This document shows, piece by piece, positions 8,716-17,438 of a DNA stretch of 64,000 nt; the first letter of the stretch is position 1, and each line of letters starts with the position of its first letter. The DNA lies in the NCBI RefSeq assembly GCF_002081825.1, contig NZ_MUKU01000011.1, positions 62,001 through 126,000 of the forward strand, written 5' to 3'. A program made the position numbers and the translations under genes. The notes under the pieces were generated by a model, which was not told where the DNA came from, searched no databases, and saw nothing but the letters and a program-made list of their open reading frames with translations. The DNA is from Chromobacterium haemolyticum. Lineage in GTDB: Bacteria > Pseudomonadota > Gammaproteobacteria > Burkholderiales > Chromobacteriaceae.

Positions 8716-9264
8716 TCAGAAGTTGGCCGGGGTATTGGCGCTGATGATCTCCGCCTCGTCAGGCCCGACATTGCGGAATTTGTGCGGCAGGGTGCTGGGA
8801 AAGTAATAGCCGTCGCCGGCGGAGAGAATGCTGATGTGGCCGTCCACGGTCAGCTCCACCGTGCCGCGAACCACCACGCCGCACTCCTCGCCCTCCGGGT
8901 GAGTGATCATTTCCTTGCCGGTGTCCGCGCCCGGCGAATACAGCTCGCGCAGCATGCGCATCTGGCGATTGGGGTTGGAGGCGCCGATGATCAGCAGTTT
9001 CAAGCCGTCGCGGCCCAGGTCCGGTTGTTGGTCGCGGCGGAAGGTGTAGGGGTCGCTGGGCGGCGGTTCGCCAAAAGTCAGGAACTCGGTCAGCGTCATC
9101 GGAAAGCCCTGGATCAGCTTCAATAGCGAGCTGATGGACGGGCTGACCCGGTTCTGTTCTATCAGCGAGATGGTGGCGTTGGCCATGCCGGCCCGTTTCG
9201 CCAGCTCGCGCTGCGACAGCGCGAAGTGCTCGCGCACTTGTTTGACGCGAAATCCAATATCCAT
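8716..9264 (-). CDS. XRE-cupin transcriptional regulator (PuuR-like)
   Basis: 182 residues from MDIGFRVKQVREHFALSQRE, with GAGG eight bases upstream; the open frame extends 24 codons further but this start fits the family. Residues about 5-60 form the helix-turn-helix (LSQRELAKRAGMANATISLI) and the C-terminal half is a cupin barrel (GEECGVVVRGTVELTVDG, then SAGDGYYFPSTLPHKFRN). Proteins of this layout repress polyamine or amino acid catabolism genes; E. coli PuuR is the model. The divergent neighbour is a polyamine-type transport and signalling locus, which supports but does not prove such a role. A palindrome at 9311-9327 just upstream could be its operator. Confidence 0.85.
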   Translation of the reverse strand: MDIGFRVKQVREHFALSQRELAKRAGMANATISLIEQNRVSPSISSLLKLIQGFPMTLTEFLTFGEPPPSDPYTFRRDQQPDLGRDGLKLLIIGASNPNRQMRMLRELYSPGADTGKEMITHPEGEECGVVVRGTVELTVDGHISILSAGDGYYFPSTLPHKFRNVGPDEAEIISANTPANF

Positions 9265-9588
9265 GCCTGTAACCTCGGTGGCGTGCCCTTGTCGGCCTCT
9301 GCTTAGTATTTTCGACAATTTTTCGAATAGCGTCACAGTATACTGATGTCGCCGCCGCCCATGCAGCGCAATTCGCGCTTTCTGGCCAGCTGCGGCGCAT
9401 TTTCCAAATCTGGAGCCATTTCGCCGCGTCCGTCAGCCTTTCTCTCCCCTCCGTCGCCCATCCGCCAGGCCCGCCGCCTGCGCCTCTTGCCACAACCTTT
9501 TCCGCTTTGCGTTTGATTTTTTAGACAGCGCCGCCGCGCTGCCACAGTATGGAGTCATGCGCGCCGTCCGGCGCGCCGGAGGGACGCA
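9265..9588. other. Divergent intergenic region, XRE-cupin gene to sensor kinase
   Basis: 324 bases without a convincing gene. It holds the 17-base palindrome at 9311-9327 and, on the minus strand, a TATACT hexamer at 9338-9343 placed so that transcription would start just before the palindrome. The right half (9350-9580) is C-rich on the plus strand with no clear promoter match; a GGAGGGA at about 9578-9584 serves the TTG start of the kinase. Confidence 0.6.
9311..9327. promoter_or_regulatory. Palindromic operator candidate for the XRE-cupin gene
   Basis: TTCGA-CAATTTT-TCGAA is a perfect 5-7-5 inverted repeat. It lies 47 bases upstream of the XRE-cupin ATG and immediately downstream of a minus-strand TATACT -10-like hexamer, the position expected for an autorepressor operator. 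Binding by this regulator is an inference from position and symmetry. Confidence 0.4.
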
Positions 9589-11976
9589 TTGAAAGCCTTA
9601 TTGTGGATGGCGGGGTTGGCGGCGCTGTGGCTGGCGTCGCCTAGTTGGGCGCTGAGCCTGTCTGCGGCGGAGCGGGACTGGTTGAGCCGGCTTCCTGTAT
9701 TGCGTGTGGGCGTGGTGCCGCAAGCGCCGTACGCGGTGCTGGACGCGCGCCGGCAAGCGCTGAGCGGCGCGCATGTGGAACTGATGAATCGGCTGGCCGC
9801 CGAGTTAGGGCTCAAGCTGGCCTGGACGGCCTATCCGAACAAGACGCAATTGAGCGCGGCGGCGCGGACGGGCAGCGTGGATGTCGCGCCCGGGCTGGAG
9901 CAGACACCGGCAGGCTTGCGTTACTGGCTGTTTTCCGGCCCCTTCCTGCGCATACCCTACAAGCTGGTTGGACGCGGCGAGCCGGCGGCGGCGCTGGAGC
10001 TGGAGCAACTGCCGGGCAACGTAAGGGTGGCGGTGGCCGAACCCGGCGCGGCGGCGGCTTTCCTGGCCGCCAACTATCCGGCTTTGCGGCGTTGGCCGGC
10101 CGGCTCGGACCGTTCCGCGTTGCAGCAAGTGCTGCAGCAGCGGGCGGATTACGCGGTGGTGGACGAGGCGCAGCTGAACCAGCTGCTGCGGGAGCCCGAG
10201 TTCTCGCCCTTGCGCGCGGTGGGCGACAGCGGCGCCACCCGGCTGCTGCGGCTGGCGTCGCGGCAGGACTGGCCGCAGTTGGCTACGCTGCTGGACCGGG
10301 CTTTGAGCGCGATGCCGGCGTCGCAGCGCGGCCATCTTTACACGCGCTGGGTGCAGGCGGAGCCGACGCCCTTGGGCGACAGCCTGTCGTTCTGGCGGTG
10401 GCTGAGCCAGGTTTCGGGATTGCTCATCCTGGCTTTGGTCGGCGCATTGCTGTGGCGAGGCAGGCAACAGCGGCAGATGCGGCAGGCGTTGGCGGCTGCG
10501 CGTCAGGCGCTGGCGCAACGGGAGGCCGGCGCCGAGGCCTTGCGGCTGACCCAGTTCTCGGTGGATCACAGCACGGTGGGCATTTTGTGGCTGAACTGGG
10601 ACAGCCGGCTGCGTTACGCCAACCAGGCCGCGCTGGCGATGCTGGGCTGCGCGGAGGCCGAGGCGGTGGGACAGCCGCTGTCTCGCTTCCAGCCGGACTT
10701 GGACATGGATGGCTGGCTGGATTTGTGGAGCCGAGCGCGCAGTCGGGGCCTGTTGCAGTTCGAAATCGATTGTCTGCGCGCCGACGGCGGCAGCTTGCCG
10801 GTGGATGTCTCGTTCAGTTTTCTGCGCTTCGGCGGTGCCGACTATCTGGTGGCCTTTATGCACGACGTCAGCGAGAAGCGGCAGGCGCGCGCCGCCTTGC
10901 GGGAAAGCGAGGCGCGTTTCAAGGGCATCGCTGAAAATGTGCCGGGCTTGGTGTTCCGGCTGGAGCGCGGCGACGCGGCGGAAGACCCGCGGTTGGCCTT
11001 CGTCAGCGAGGCCAGCCTGGCGCTGACCGGCTATCCGGCCGCGGACTTGCTGGCGCGGCCAGAGGGCTTGCTGGCCTTGGCGCATCCGGAGGATGCCGCC
11101 GGCCTGCGTGAGAGCTGGCGGGCGGCTTGGCGAGAGCTGAGAGACTGGAGCTGGCAGGGCCGGATTCTGACCCGCGACGGCGCGGAGCGCTGGGCCGATC
11201 TGCGCGCTAGCGCCCGCCGCCACGGCGCGGCGGGCATGGTGTGGGACGGCATCCTGTGGGATATCAGCGCCGGCAAGCGCAATGAACTGGAACTGAGCGC
11301 GTCGCGCGCCATGCTGCGAGACTTGGCCGCTCACCTCGAAACGGTGCGCGAGGAGGAGAAAGCGCATATCGCGCGCGAGGTGCACGACGAGCTGGGTCAG
11401 GTGCTGACCGTGCTCAAGCTGGAAACCTCGATGCTGGAACTGAGCCTGGGGCGGCCGGAGGGCGCGGCGGCGGAGCGGCTGGCCAGCATCAAGAAGCTGA
11501 TCACCCAGACTTTCGCCCTGGTGCGCGACGTGGCCACCGCGCTGCGGCCGCCCATCCTGAACGCGGGCCTGGCTTCGGCGGTGGAATGGCAGGCGCGTCG
11601 CTTCGAGGCCCGCAGCGGCATACCCTGTCTGGTGCTGGTACCGGAAACGCCGTTGCGGCTGGACGACGCCAAGGCGGTGGGCCTGTTTAGGGTATTGCAG
11701 GAGGCGCTGACCAATGTGATGCGCCACGCCGAGGCTCATACGGTGACCTTGCATTTGCAGGCGCAGCCGGGCGAATTGACGCTGAGCATTGTCGACGACG
11801 GCAAGGGCTTCGAGCGGCGGCCGGGGGAGGCGGGCAGTTCCTACGGCCTGGTGGGCATGCGCGAACGCCTGCTGATGTTCGGCGGCGGCCTGGAGATCGC
11901 CAGCGCGCCGGGGCAGGGCTGTAGTTTGACGGCCCGGCTGCCTTTGCGGCCGGATGAAGGGGAGGAGGAGACATGA
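9589..11976 (+). CDS. Hybrid sensor histidine kinase with periplasmic SBP_bac_3 sensor and two PAS domains
   Basis: 795 residues, starting at TTG with GGAGGGA five bases upstream. Order: signal peptide (1-22), a periplasmic solute-binding-like domain (about 35-255, LPVLRVGVVPQAPYAV onward), one transmembrane helix near 272-292, PAS domains near 320-435 and 445-560, then a HisKA_3 dimerisation domain with phospho-acceptor His599 in AREVHDELGQ, and an HATPase domain (LTNVMRHAEAHT, DDGKGFERR, GLVGMRERL). This is a NarL/UhpB-class kinase in which ligand is probably sensed directly by the binding domain. It overlaps its response regulator by four bases. The adjacent ABC locus suggests a polyamine or related ligand, by inference. 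Confidence 0.92.
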   Translation: MKALLWMAGLAALWLASPSWALSLSAAERDWLSRLPVLRVGVVPQAPYAVLDARRQALSGAHVELMNRLAAELGLKLAWTAYPNKTQLSAAARTGSVDVAPGLEQTPAGLRYWLFSGPFLRIPYKLVGRGEPAAALELEQLPGNVRVAVAEPGAAAAFLAANYPALRRWPAGSDRSALQQVLQQRADYAVVDEAQLNQLLREPEFSPLRAVGDSGATRLLRLASRQDWPQLATLLDRALSAMPASQRGHLYTRWVQAEPTPLGDSLSFWRWLSQVSGLLILALVGALLWRGRQQRQMRQALAAARQALAQREAGAEALRLTQFSVDHSTVGILWLNWDSRLRYANQAALAMLGCAEAEAVGQPLSRFQPDLDMDGWLDLWSRARSRGLLQFEIDCLRADGGSLPVDVSFSFLRFGGADYLVAFMHDVSEKRQARAALRESEARFKGIAENVPGLVFRLERGDAAEDPRLAFVSEASLALTGYPAADLLARPEGLLALAHPEDAAGLRESWRAAWRELRDWSWQGRILTRDGAERWADLRASARRHGAAGMVWDGILWDISAGKRNELELSASRAMLRDLAAHLETVREEEKAHIAREVHDELGQVLTVLKLETSMLELSLGRPEGAAAERLASIKKLITQTFALVRDVATALRPPILNAGLASAVEWQARRFEARSGIPCLVLVPETPLRLDDAKAVGLFRVLQEALTNVMRHAEAHTVTLHLQAQPGELTLSIVDDGKGFERRPGEAGSSYGLVGMRERLLMFGGGLEIASAPGQGCSLTARLPLRPDEGEEET

Positions 11977-12602
11977 TTCGAGTGATTGTGGCGGAAGACC
12001 ACACCATCGTGCGCGAAGGCATCAAGCAGCTGATCGGCCTGGCCGATGATTTGCAAGTGGTCGGCGAAGCCGCCAACGGTGGCGCGGTGTTCGACGCCTT
12101 GCGCACCGCCGTTTGCGATGTGTTGTTGCTGGATATTTCCATGCCGGGCCTGAGCGGCCTGGACGTGATTCCGCGCTTGCGGGGGCTGGCCCAAGCGCCG
12201 GCCATCCTGGTGCTGTCCATGCACGACGAGGTGCAGATGGCCGCGCGCGCGCTCAAGGCCGGCGCCGCCGGCTACGCCACCAAGGACAGCGATCCGGCGC
12301 TGCTGCTGACCGCGATCCGCAAAGTGGCCGGCGGCGGCCGCTACATCGACCCGCAGTTGGCGGACCGGTTGGTGTTCGAAGTCAATCTCAGCGACGAGAG
12401 GCCGCCGCACGCTCAGCTGTCCGAGCGCGAATTCCAGGTGTTCCAGCGCCTGGCGCAGGGCGCCAATGTCAATGAGGTGGCGCAGCTGCTGGCGATCAGC
12501 GCCAAAACCGTCAGCACTCACAAGGTCAGGCTGATGCAGAAGCTGCGCGCGCAGTCGCTGGCGGATCTGGTGCGCTACGCCATCGAACATCAGCTGTTTT
12601 AA
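11973..12602 (+). CDS. NarL/LuxR-type response regulator
   Basis: 209 residues. The receiver domain has the acidic pair E8-D9, phospho-acceptor Asp54 in VLLLDISMPG and the conserved Lys in ATKDSD. The C-terminal GerE helix-turn-helix (about 146-209) reads LSEREFQVFQRLAQG then ISAKTVSTHKVRLMQKL. Its ATG overlaps the kinase stop (ATGA), so the two are translationally coupled and form a cognate pair. The likely targets are the downstream ABC transport genes, which start 147 bases later on the same strand; a GC-rich hairpin without a T-run lies between (about 12675-12693). Confidence 0.93.
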   Translation: MIRVIVAEDHTIVREGIKQLIGLADDLQVVGEAANGGAVFDALRTAVCDVLLLDISMPGLSGLDVIPRLRGLAQAPAILVLSMHDEVQMAARALKAGAAGYATKDSDPALLLTAIRKVAGGGRYIDPQLADRLVFEVNLSDERPPHAQLSEREFQVFQRLAQGANVNEVAQLLAISAKTVSTHKVRLMQKLRAQSLADLVRYAIEHQLF

Positions 12603-12749
12603 CGCGCTTGACTGCTGCGGCGCACTAAGAATTTCCCTACAGCGCGCGCCGTTTATCCCGACGGCAAAATCCGCCGCCCGCCGATGGCGGGCGCGCGCCG
12701 CGCTCCTTAGCATGGTTGGCGTACGCATTCACTTTCAGGTGCCGCCGCC

Positions 12750-13853
12750 ATGTCCGCAGCCAGCGATGTGCTTGTCCGCTTCCTCAACGTCCAGAAAAGC
12801 TATGACGGCGAAAACCTCATCGTCAAAAACCTGAACCTGGATATCCGCCGCGGCGAATTCCTCACCCTGCTAGGGCCGTCCGGCTCCGGCAAGACCACCA
12901 GCCTGATGATGCTGGCCGGCTTCGAAACCCCGACCGGCGGCGAGATCCAGCTAGCCGGCCGCTCCATCAACCGGGTGCCGCCGCACAAGCGCAACATCGG
13001 CATGGTGTTCCAGAACTACGCCTTATTCCCGCACATGACGGTGGCGGAAAACCTGGCCTTCCCGCTGTCCGTGCGCGGGGTGTCCAAGGCGGACATTCAG
13101 GACAAGGTGAAGAGGGCGCTGGCCATGGTGCAGCTGGACGCCTTCGCCGGCCGCTATCCGGGCCAGATGTCGGGCGGCCAGCAGCAGCGGGTGGCGCTGG
13201 CGCGCGCCTTGGTGTTCGAACCGCAGCTGGTGCTGATGGACGAGCCCTTGGGCGCGCTGGACAAACAATTGCGCGAACACATGCAGATGGAGATCAAGCA
13301 CCTGCACCAGCGGCTGGGCGTGACCGTGGTCTACGTCACCCATGACCAGGGCGAGGCGCTGACCATGTCGGACCGGGTGGCGGTGTTCCACCAGGGCGAA
13401 ATCCAGCAGGTAGACGCGCCGGCCCAGCTTTACGAGCGGCCGGGCAACGCCTTCGTCGCCAACTTCATCGGAGAGAACAACCGCTTGCAAGGCACGTTGC
13501 TGAGCCAGGACGGCGAGCGCTGTCTGGTGGAGCTGGAGCGCGGCGAGCGGGTGGCGGCGCTGGCGGTGAAAGTGGGCGAGACCGGCAGCCGGGTGTCGCT
13601 GTCCATCCGCCCCGAGCGCATTTTGCTCAACGGCCATAGCGAGCACTGCGACAACCGCTTCTCCGGCCGGGTGGCCGAGTTCATCTATCTGGGCGACCAC
13701 GTGCGCGTGCGCATGGAGGTGTGCGGCAAGCCCAACTTCTTCGTCAAGCAAGCCATCGCGGAACTGGATGCCACGCTCGCCGTCGGCGACGTGGTGCCGC
13801 TGGGCTGGCAGGTCGAGCATGTGCGCGCGCTCGATCCGCTGGTTCAGGAATAG
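12750..13853 (+). CDS. ABC transporter ATP-binding protein, PotA-like
   Basis: 367 residues. Walker [10 protein letters not shown] (42-50), Q-loop (FQNYALFPH), signature [15 protein letters not shown], Walker [13 protein letters not shown] and H-loop [10 protein letters not shown] are intact; residues beyond about 240 form the TOBE-type regulatory domain ([10 protein letters not shown]). It is closest in style to PotA/PotG-type spermidine/putrescine importers. It leads a cluster with two binding proteins and two PotB/PotC-like permeases, giving a complete importer. Substrate is inferred from the family only. Confidence 0.92.
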   Translation: MSAASDVLVRFLNVQKSYDGENLIVKNLNLDIRRGEFLTLLGPSGSGKTTSLMMLAGFETPTGGEIQLAGRSINRVPPHKRNIGMVFQNYALFPHMTVAENLAFPLSVRGVSKADIQDKVKRALAMVQLDAFAGRYPGQMSGGQQQRVALARALVFEPQLVLMDEPLGALDKQLREHMQMEIKHLHQRLGVTVVYVTHDQGEALTMSDRVAVFHQGEIQQVDAPAQLYERPGNAFVANFIGENNRLQGTLLSQDGERCLVELERGERVAALAVKVGETGSRVSLSIRPERILLNGHSEHCDNRFSGRVAEFIYLGDHVRVRMEVCGKPNFFVKQAIAELDATLAVGDVVPLGWQVEHVRALDPLVQE

Positions 13854-13894
13854 CAAGGAGTGGCAGCACTCCCTTTGCAAAGGAGAACCTGAAA

Positions 13895-14935
13895 ATGACT
13901 GCAAGCATCAAGTTGGTCGTTATGACCCTGGGGTTGGCTTTCGTGGGCGAGGCCATGGCTGCCGCTCTGACCGTGATCTCGTTCGGCGGCGCCGGGAAGT
14001 CCGCTCAGGACAAGGCGTATTACGGCCCCTTCCAGCGGGCGACCGGCATCAAGGTGATCGGGGCGGAATACAACGGCGAGATGGCGAAGATCAAGGCCAT
14101 GGTGGACACCAAGAGTGTGTCGTGGGACGTGGTCGAAGTCGAGCCGGCGGCGCTGGCGCGCGGTTGCGACGAAGGCCTGTTCGAAAAGCTCGATTACAGC
14201 AAGATCGGCAAGCCGGCCGATTTTCTCGCCGGCGCGGTGCAGAGCTGTGGGATAGGCATGAACGTCTGGTCCATCGTTCTGGCCTACAACGCCGACAAGT
14301 TGAAGGCGGCGCCGGCCGGCTGGAAGGATTTCTGGGACGTGAAGACCTTCCCGGGCAAGCGCGGCTTGCGCAAGGGCGCGCAGGACAATCTGGAGTTCGC
14401 GCTGATGGCGGACGGCGTGGCGCCGAAGGAGGTTTACAAGGTGCTGGCCACCCCGACGGGCGTCGATCGGGCCTTCCGCAAGCTGGACCAGCTCAGGCCG
14501 AATATCCAGTGGTGGGAGGCGGGCTCCCAGCCGCCGCAGTTTCTGGTCTCGGGCGACGTGGTGATGAGCTCGGCCTACAACGGCCGAATTTCCGAAGCGA
14601 GGAAGGAAGGCAAGAACCTGAAGATGGTATGGAATGGCTCGGTTTACAACTACGACTACTGGGCGATTCTCAAGGGCAGCCCGCGTAAGGACGACGCGCT
14701 GAAGTTCATCCGCTTCGCCACGCAGCCGGTCAACCAGAAAGTCTATGCGGACACCATCGATTACGGCGTCACCCACCGCAAGGCGATTCAGATGCTGGAC
14801 GCGAAAATGAGCCGAGACCTGCCGACTTCGCCGAGGAATCTCGCCGTGGCGCTGAGCGAGGACACGGCGTTTTGGGTGGATAGGAGCGAGGAGCTCGAGC
14901 AGCGCTTCAACACCTGGGTGGCCAAGTCCAAGTAA
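13895..14935 (+). CDS. ABC transporter substrate-binding protein 1, PotD-like
   Basis: 346 residues starting MTASIKLVVMTLGLAFVGEA, with AGGAG upstream of the ATG at 13895. A Sec signal peptide ends near AMA-A; the mature protein has LTVISFGGAGKSAQDKAYY, EYNGEMAKIKAMVDTKSVSW and the WWEAGSQPPQFLVSGDVVMS hinge region of PotD/PotF-type binding proteins. It is a close paralogue of the protein encoded at 16343, with the same length and many shared blocks. It follows the ATPase gene by 41 bases. Its wording drifts from the downstream paralogue and it travels with the aldolase gene, so it may have entered as an added copy. Confidence 0.92.
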   Translation: MTASIKLVVMTLGLAFVGEAMAAALTVISFGGAGKSAQDKAYYGPFQRATGIKVIGAEYNGEMAKIKAMVDTKSVSWDVVEVEPAALARGCDEGLFEKLDYSKIGKPADFLAGAVQSCGIGMNVWSIVLAYNADKLKAAPAGWKDFWDVKTFPGKRGLRKGAQDNLEFALMADGVAPKEVYKVLATPTGVDRAFRKLDQLRPNIQWWEAGSQPPQFLVSGDVVMSSAYNGRISEARKEGKNLKMVWNGSVYNYDYWAILKGSPRKDDALKFIRFATQPVNQKVYADTIDYGVTHRKAIQMLDAKMSRDLPTSPRNLAVALSEDTAFWVDRSEELEQRFNTWVAKSK

Positions 14936-15009
14936 GCGCGGTTGTCGCGGCGCCGGCAGGCGCCGTCAGAGGGCCCCGATGGGGGCGGATACACATTCCG
15001 AGGCAATGA

Positions 15010-15822
15010 ATGATGGAACTCTCAGCAAAGCTCAGCCCTACCCCGCAGCAGGGCGCCCAGCCCGTGGAGTCAGAGGGGGAGCGGCAACTACGTCGAGAAC
15101 TGGCGGCCTGTTATCGGCTGATTGCGCACTTTCGCATGAGCGATCTGATCTCGACACACATCTCGGTGCGCTTGCCAGGGCCGGAGCACCACTTCCTGAT
15201 CAACCCCTACGGGCTGATGTTCGACGAAATCACCGCGTCCAGCCTGGTCAAGATCGGTCTTGATGGCCTGGCGCTGGACGAGAAAGACGCCTTGGTCAAC
15301 CCGGCCGGCTTCGTCATCCACAGCGCCATCCACTCGGCAAGACCGGATGCGCAGTGCGTGCTGCACACCCATACCCGGGCCGGGTGCGCGGTGGCGGCCC
15401 TGGCGGAGGGCTTGTTGCCGGTGAACCAGATGTCGATGGAGTTCTACGGGAAGGTGGCGTACCACGATTACGAAGGCATCGCCCTGGACCTCAACGAACA
15501 GGCGCGCCTGGTGCGGGATCTGGGCGACAAGCCGGTGCTGATTCTGCGCAACCATGGCTTGCTGACCGTGGGGGAAACGGTCAAGCAGGCTTTCCTGCGC
15601 ATGTACTACCTGGAAAAGGCCTGCGACATCCAGTTGGCAGCGCAGGCGGCCGGTGCCTTGCGCCTGCCGTCCGTGGAGGTTTGCCGGCGGACCGAGCGCC
15701 AGTTCAACGAGCCGGGGCGCGAGGTGGGCGAGCAGGAACTGAAGGACGATATGTTCATCGACTTGGCCTGGGAGGCGTTGCTGCGCCGGCTGGACCGGCT
15801 TGATCCCGGCTACAAGCTTTGA
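15010..15822 (+). CDS. Class II aldolase/adducin family protein
   Basis: 270 residues; GAGG lies 7-8 bases before the first of two adjacent ATGs. It has the class II aldolase/adducin zinc-site layout: HTHTRAG near residue 120 gives two His ligands and RNHGLLTVG near 181 gives the third, with an upstream NPYGLMFDEI substrate loop. Related enzymes are fuculose-1-phosphate aldolases, demethylmethionine-cycle enzymes and many of unknown substrate; the family does not fix one here. It is embedded in a polyamine-type ABC locus between a full and a truncated binding-protein gene, an unusual partner. Confidence 0.85.
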   Translation: MMELSAKLSPTPQQGAQPVESEGERQLRRELAACYRLIAHFRMSDLISTHISVRLPGPEHHFLINPYGLMFDEITASSLVKIGLDGLALDEKDALVNPAGFVIHSAIHSARPDAQCVLHTHTRAGCAVAALAEGLLPVNQMSMEFYGKVAYHDYEGIALDLNEQARLVRDLGDKPVLILRNHGLLTVGETVKQAFLRMYYLEKACDIQLAAQAAGALRLPSVEVCRRTERQFNEPGREVGEQELKDDMFIDLAWEALLRRLDRLDPGYKL

Positions 15823-15920
15823 CAGGGATGGGCGGTTTTCTTGACCGGACCTTGTGCCGTCGCTTGGCGAGGGCGAGCTCAAACCGGGAACCGGCGGAGT
15901 TGAAATACCGGCGGCACGGT

Positions 15921-16277
15921 TCATTCAACGGCCGCATCGCCGCGGCGCAGAAAGAGGGCAAGAACCTGAAGATCGTCTGGGACGGCAGCTTATACGACTT
16001 CGATTCCTGGGCCATCCCCAAAGGCTCGCCCAACAAGGACGCCGCCTATCGCTTCATCGCCTTCGCCAGCAAGCCGGAAAACCAGAAAGTCTATTCCCAA
16101 AACATCAGCTACGGCCCCAGCAACAAGAAAGCGTTGTCGCTGCTGGACAGAGCGGAACTGCCGGAGCTGCCCACCGCGCCGCAGAACATGAAAAACGCGG
16201 TGAAGGTGGACCTGGAGTTCTGGGCCGATCACGGCGAAAGCCTGGAGCAGCGCTTCAACGCCTGGGCCCTGCGTTGA
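15921..16277 (+). pseudogene. 5'-truncated third substrate-binding protein gene
   Basis: From SFNGRIAAAQKEGKNLKIVW to the stop this 118-codon stretch aligns without gaps to the C-terminal third of the binding protein encoded at 16343 (FNGRIAVARKEGKNLK there). Blocks such as KPENQKVYSQNI and GESLEQRFNAWA are nearly the same. Upstream of the breakpoint at about 15920 the frame reads unrelated sequence and no signal peptide or N-terminal lobe exists, so it cannot make a working binding protein. The loss coincides with the end of the aldolase gene about 100 bases upstream, suggesting a recombination or insertion joint. Confidence 0.85.
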
Positions 16278-16342
16278 TGGTCGGTTTTGAAAGCCGCGCC
16301 GGCCTCGCCGGCGTCACGATGCAGTCAACAAGGAGAATGAGG

Positions 16343-17377
16343 ATGGCAGTGAAACAAAAATTCATGATGCTGGGCGCGGCGCTGGCCTTGGCCGGCGCGG
16401 CTTCGGCCAAGGATTTGACGGTGATTTCCTACGGCGGCGCCAATAAGGGCGCCCAGGCCAAGGCCTACTACGCGCCATTCCAGAAGAGCACCGGGCTCAA
16501 GCTGGTCAGCGGCGAGTACAACGGCGAAATGGCCAAGCTCAAGGCGATGGTGGACACCAAGAGCGTGTCCTGGGACGTGCTGGAAGTGGAATCGCCGGAA
16601 CTGGTGCGCGGCTGCGACGAGGGCCTGCTGGAACGGCTGGACTACGCGCGCATCGGCAATAAGGCGGACTTCGTGCCCGGCGCGGCCCAGCCCTGCGGCA
16701 TCGGCATCTTCGTCTGGTCCACCGCGCTGGCCTACAACGCCGACAAGCTGAAGACCGCGCCGGCGGGCTGGAAGGATTTCTGGGACGTGAAGAAATTCCC
16801 CGGCAAACGCGGCTTGCGCAAGGGCGCCAAGGGCACGCTGGAGATCGCGCTGCTGGCTGACGGCGTGGCGGCCAAGGATGTCTATCCGGCGCTGGGCACC
16901 GCGGCCGGCGTGGACCGCGCCTTCAAGAAGCTGGACCAGATCAAGCCCTATCTGCAGTGGTGGGAGGCCGGCGCCCAGCCGCCGCAATACCTGGCCTCCG
17001 GCGATGTGGTGATGAGCTCCGCCTTCAACGGCCGCATCGCGGTGGCGCGCAAGGAGGGCAAGAATCTGAAAGTGGTGTGGAACGGCAACCTCTACGACTT
17101 CGACTACTGGTCGATTCCCAAGGGCACGCCCAAGCGCGATCAGGCCTACCAGTTTATCGCTTTCGCCAGCAAGCCGGAAAACCAGAAGGTCTATTCGCAG
17201 AACATCGCCTACGGCCCCAGCAACAAGCGGGCGATTCCGCTGCTGGACAAGAGCGAGCTGCCGGATCTGCCCACCGCGCCGCAGAACATCAAGGACGCGC
17301 TGAAGATCAATCTGGAATTCTGGGCCGATCACGCCGAGAGCCTGGAGCAGCGTTTCAACGCCTGGGCGGCTAAGTAA
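16343..17377 (+). CDS. ABC transporter substrate-binding protein 2, PotD-like
   Basis: 344 residues starting MAVKQKFMMLGAALALAGAA, with AAGGAG seven bases upstream. Signal peptide cleavage is likely at ASA-K. The mature protein starts KDLTVISYGGANKGAQAKAY and shows the same blocks as binding protein 1. It precedes the permease genes by 62 bases, so it is probably the original binding protein of this importer. A GC hairpin with a short T-run in that gap could lower permease expression relative to the binding protein, the usual stoichiometry for such operons. Confidence 0.93.
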   Translation: MAVKQKFMMLGAALALAGAASAKDLTVISYGGANKGAQAKAYYAPFQKSTGLKLVSGEYNGEMAKLKAMVDTKSVSWDVLEVESPELVRGCDEGLLERLDYARIGNKADFVPGAAQPCGIGIFVWSTALAYNADKLKTAPAGWKDFWDVKKFPGKRGLRKGAKGTLEIALLADGVAAKDVYPALGTAAGVDRAFKKLDQIKPYLQWWEAGAQPPQYLASGDVVMSSAFNGRIAVARKEGKNLKVVWNGNLYDFDYWSIPKGTPKRDQAYQFIAFASKPENQKVYSQNIAYGPSNKRAIPLLDKSELPDLPTAPQNIKDALKINLEFWADHAESLEQRFNAWAAK

Positions 17378-17400
17378 GCGCTCGTCCTTCATTTAGCGGA

Positions 17401-17423
17401 GGCCGCCTTTCGGCGGCCGTTTT
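17401..17423 (+). terminator. Intra-operon hairpin between binding protein and permease genes
   Basis: GGCCGCC-TTTC-GGCGGCC followed by GTTTT forms a perfect seven-pair stem with a short T-tract. It lies between co-directional genes of one transport system, so it is more likely a partial terminator or mRNA 3'-end stabiliser than an operon end. Confidence 0.65.
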
Positions 17424-17438
17424 GACGGAGTCCAAGCC

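Noticed and set aside
9805-11754. Minus-strand open frame of 649 codons opposite the sensor kinase
   Set aside because: Composition-driven antisense frame rich in Arg, Gln and His; the plus frame has complete domains.
12675-12693. GC-rich hairpin after the response regulator
   Set aside because: Good stem (CGCCCGCC/GGCGGGCG) but no T-run, so not called as a terminator.
15854-16342. Continuous open frame running from the aldolase end through to the second binding-protein gene
   Set aside because: The frame upstream of 16343 reads Arg/Gln/Gly-rich sequence out of frame with the truncated binding-protein remnant; the real start is at 16343 with AAGGAG.
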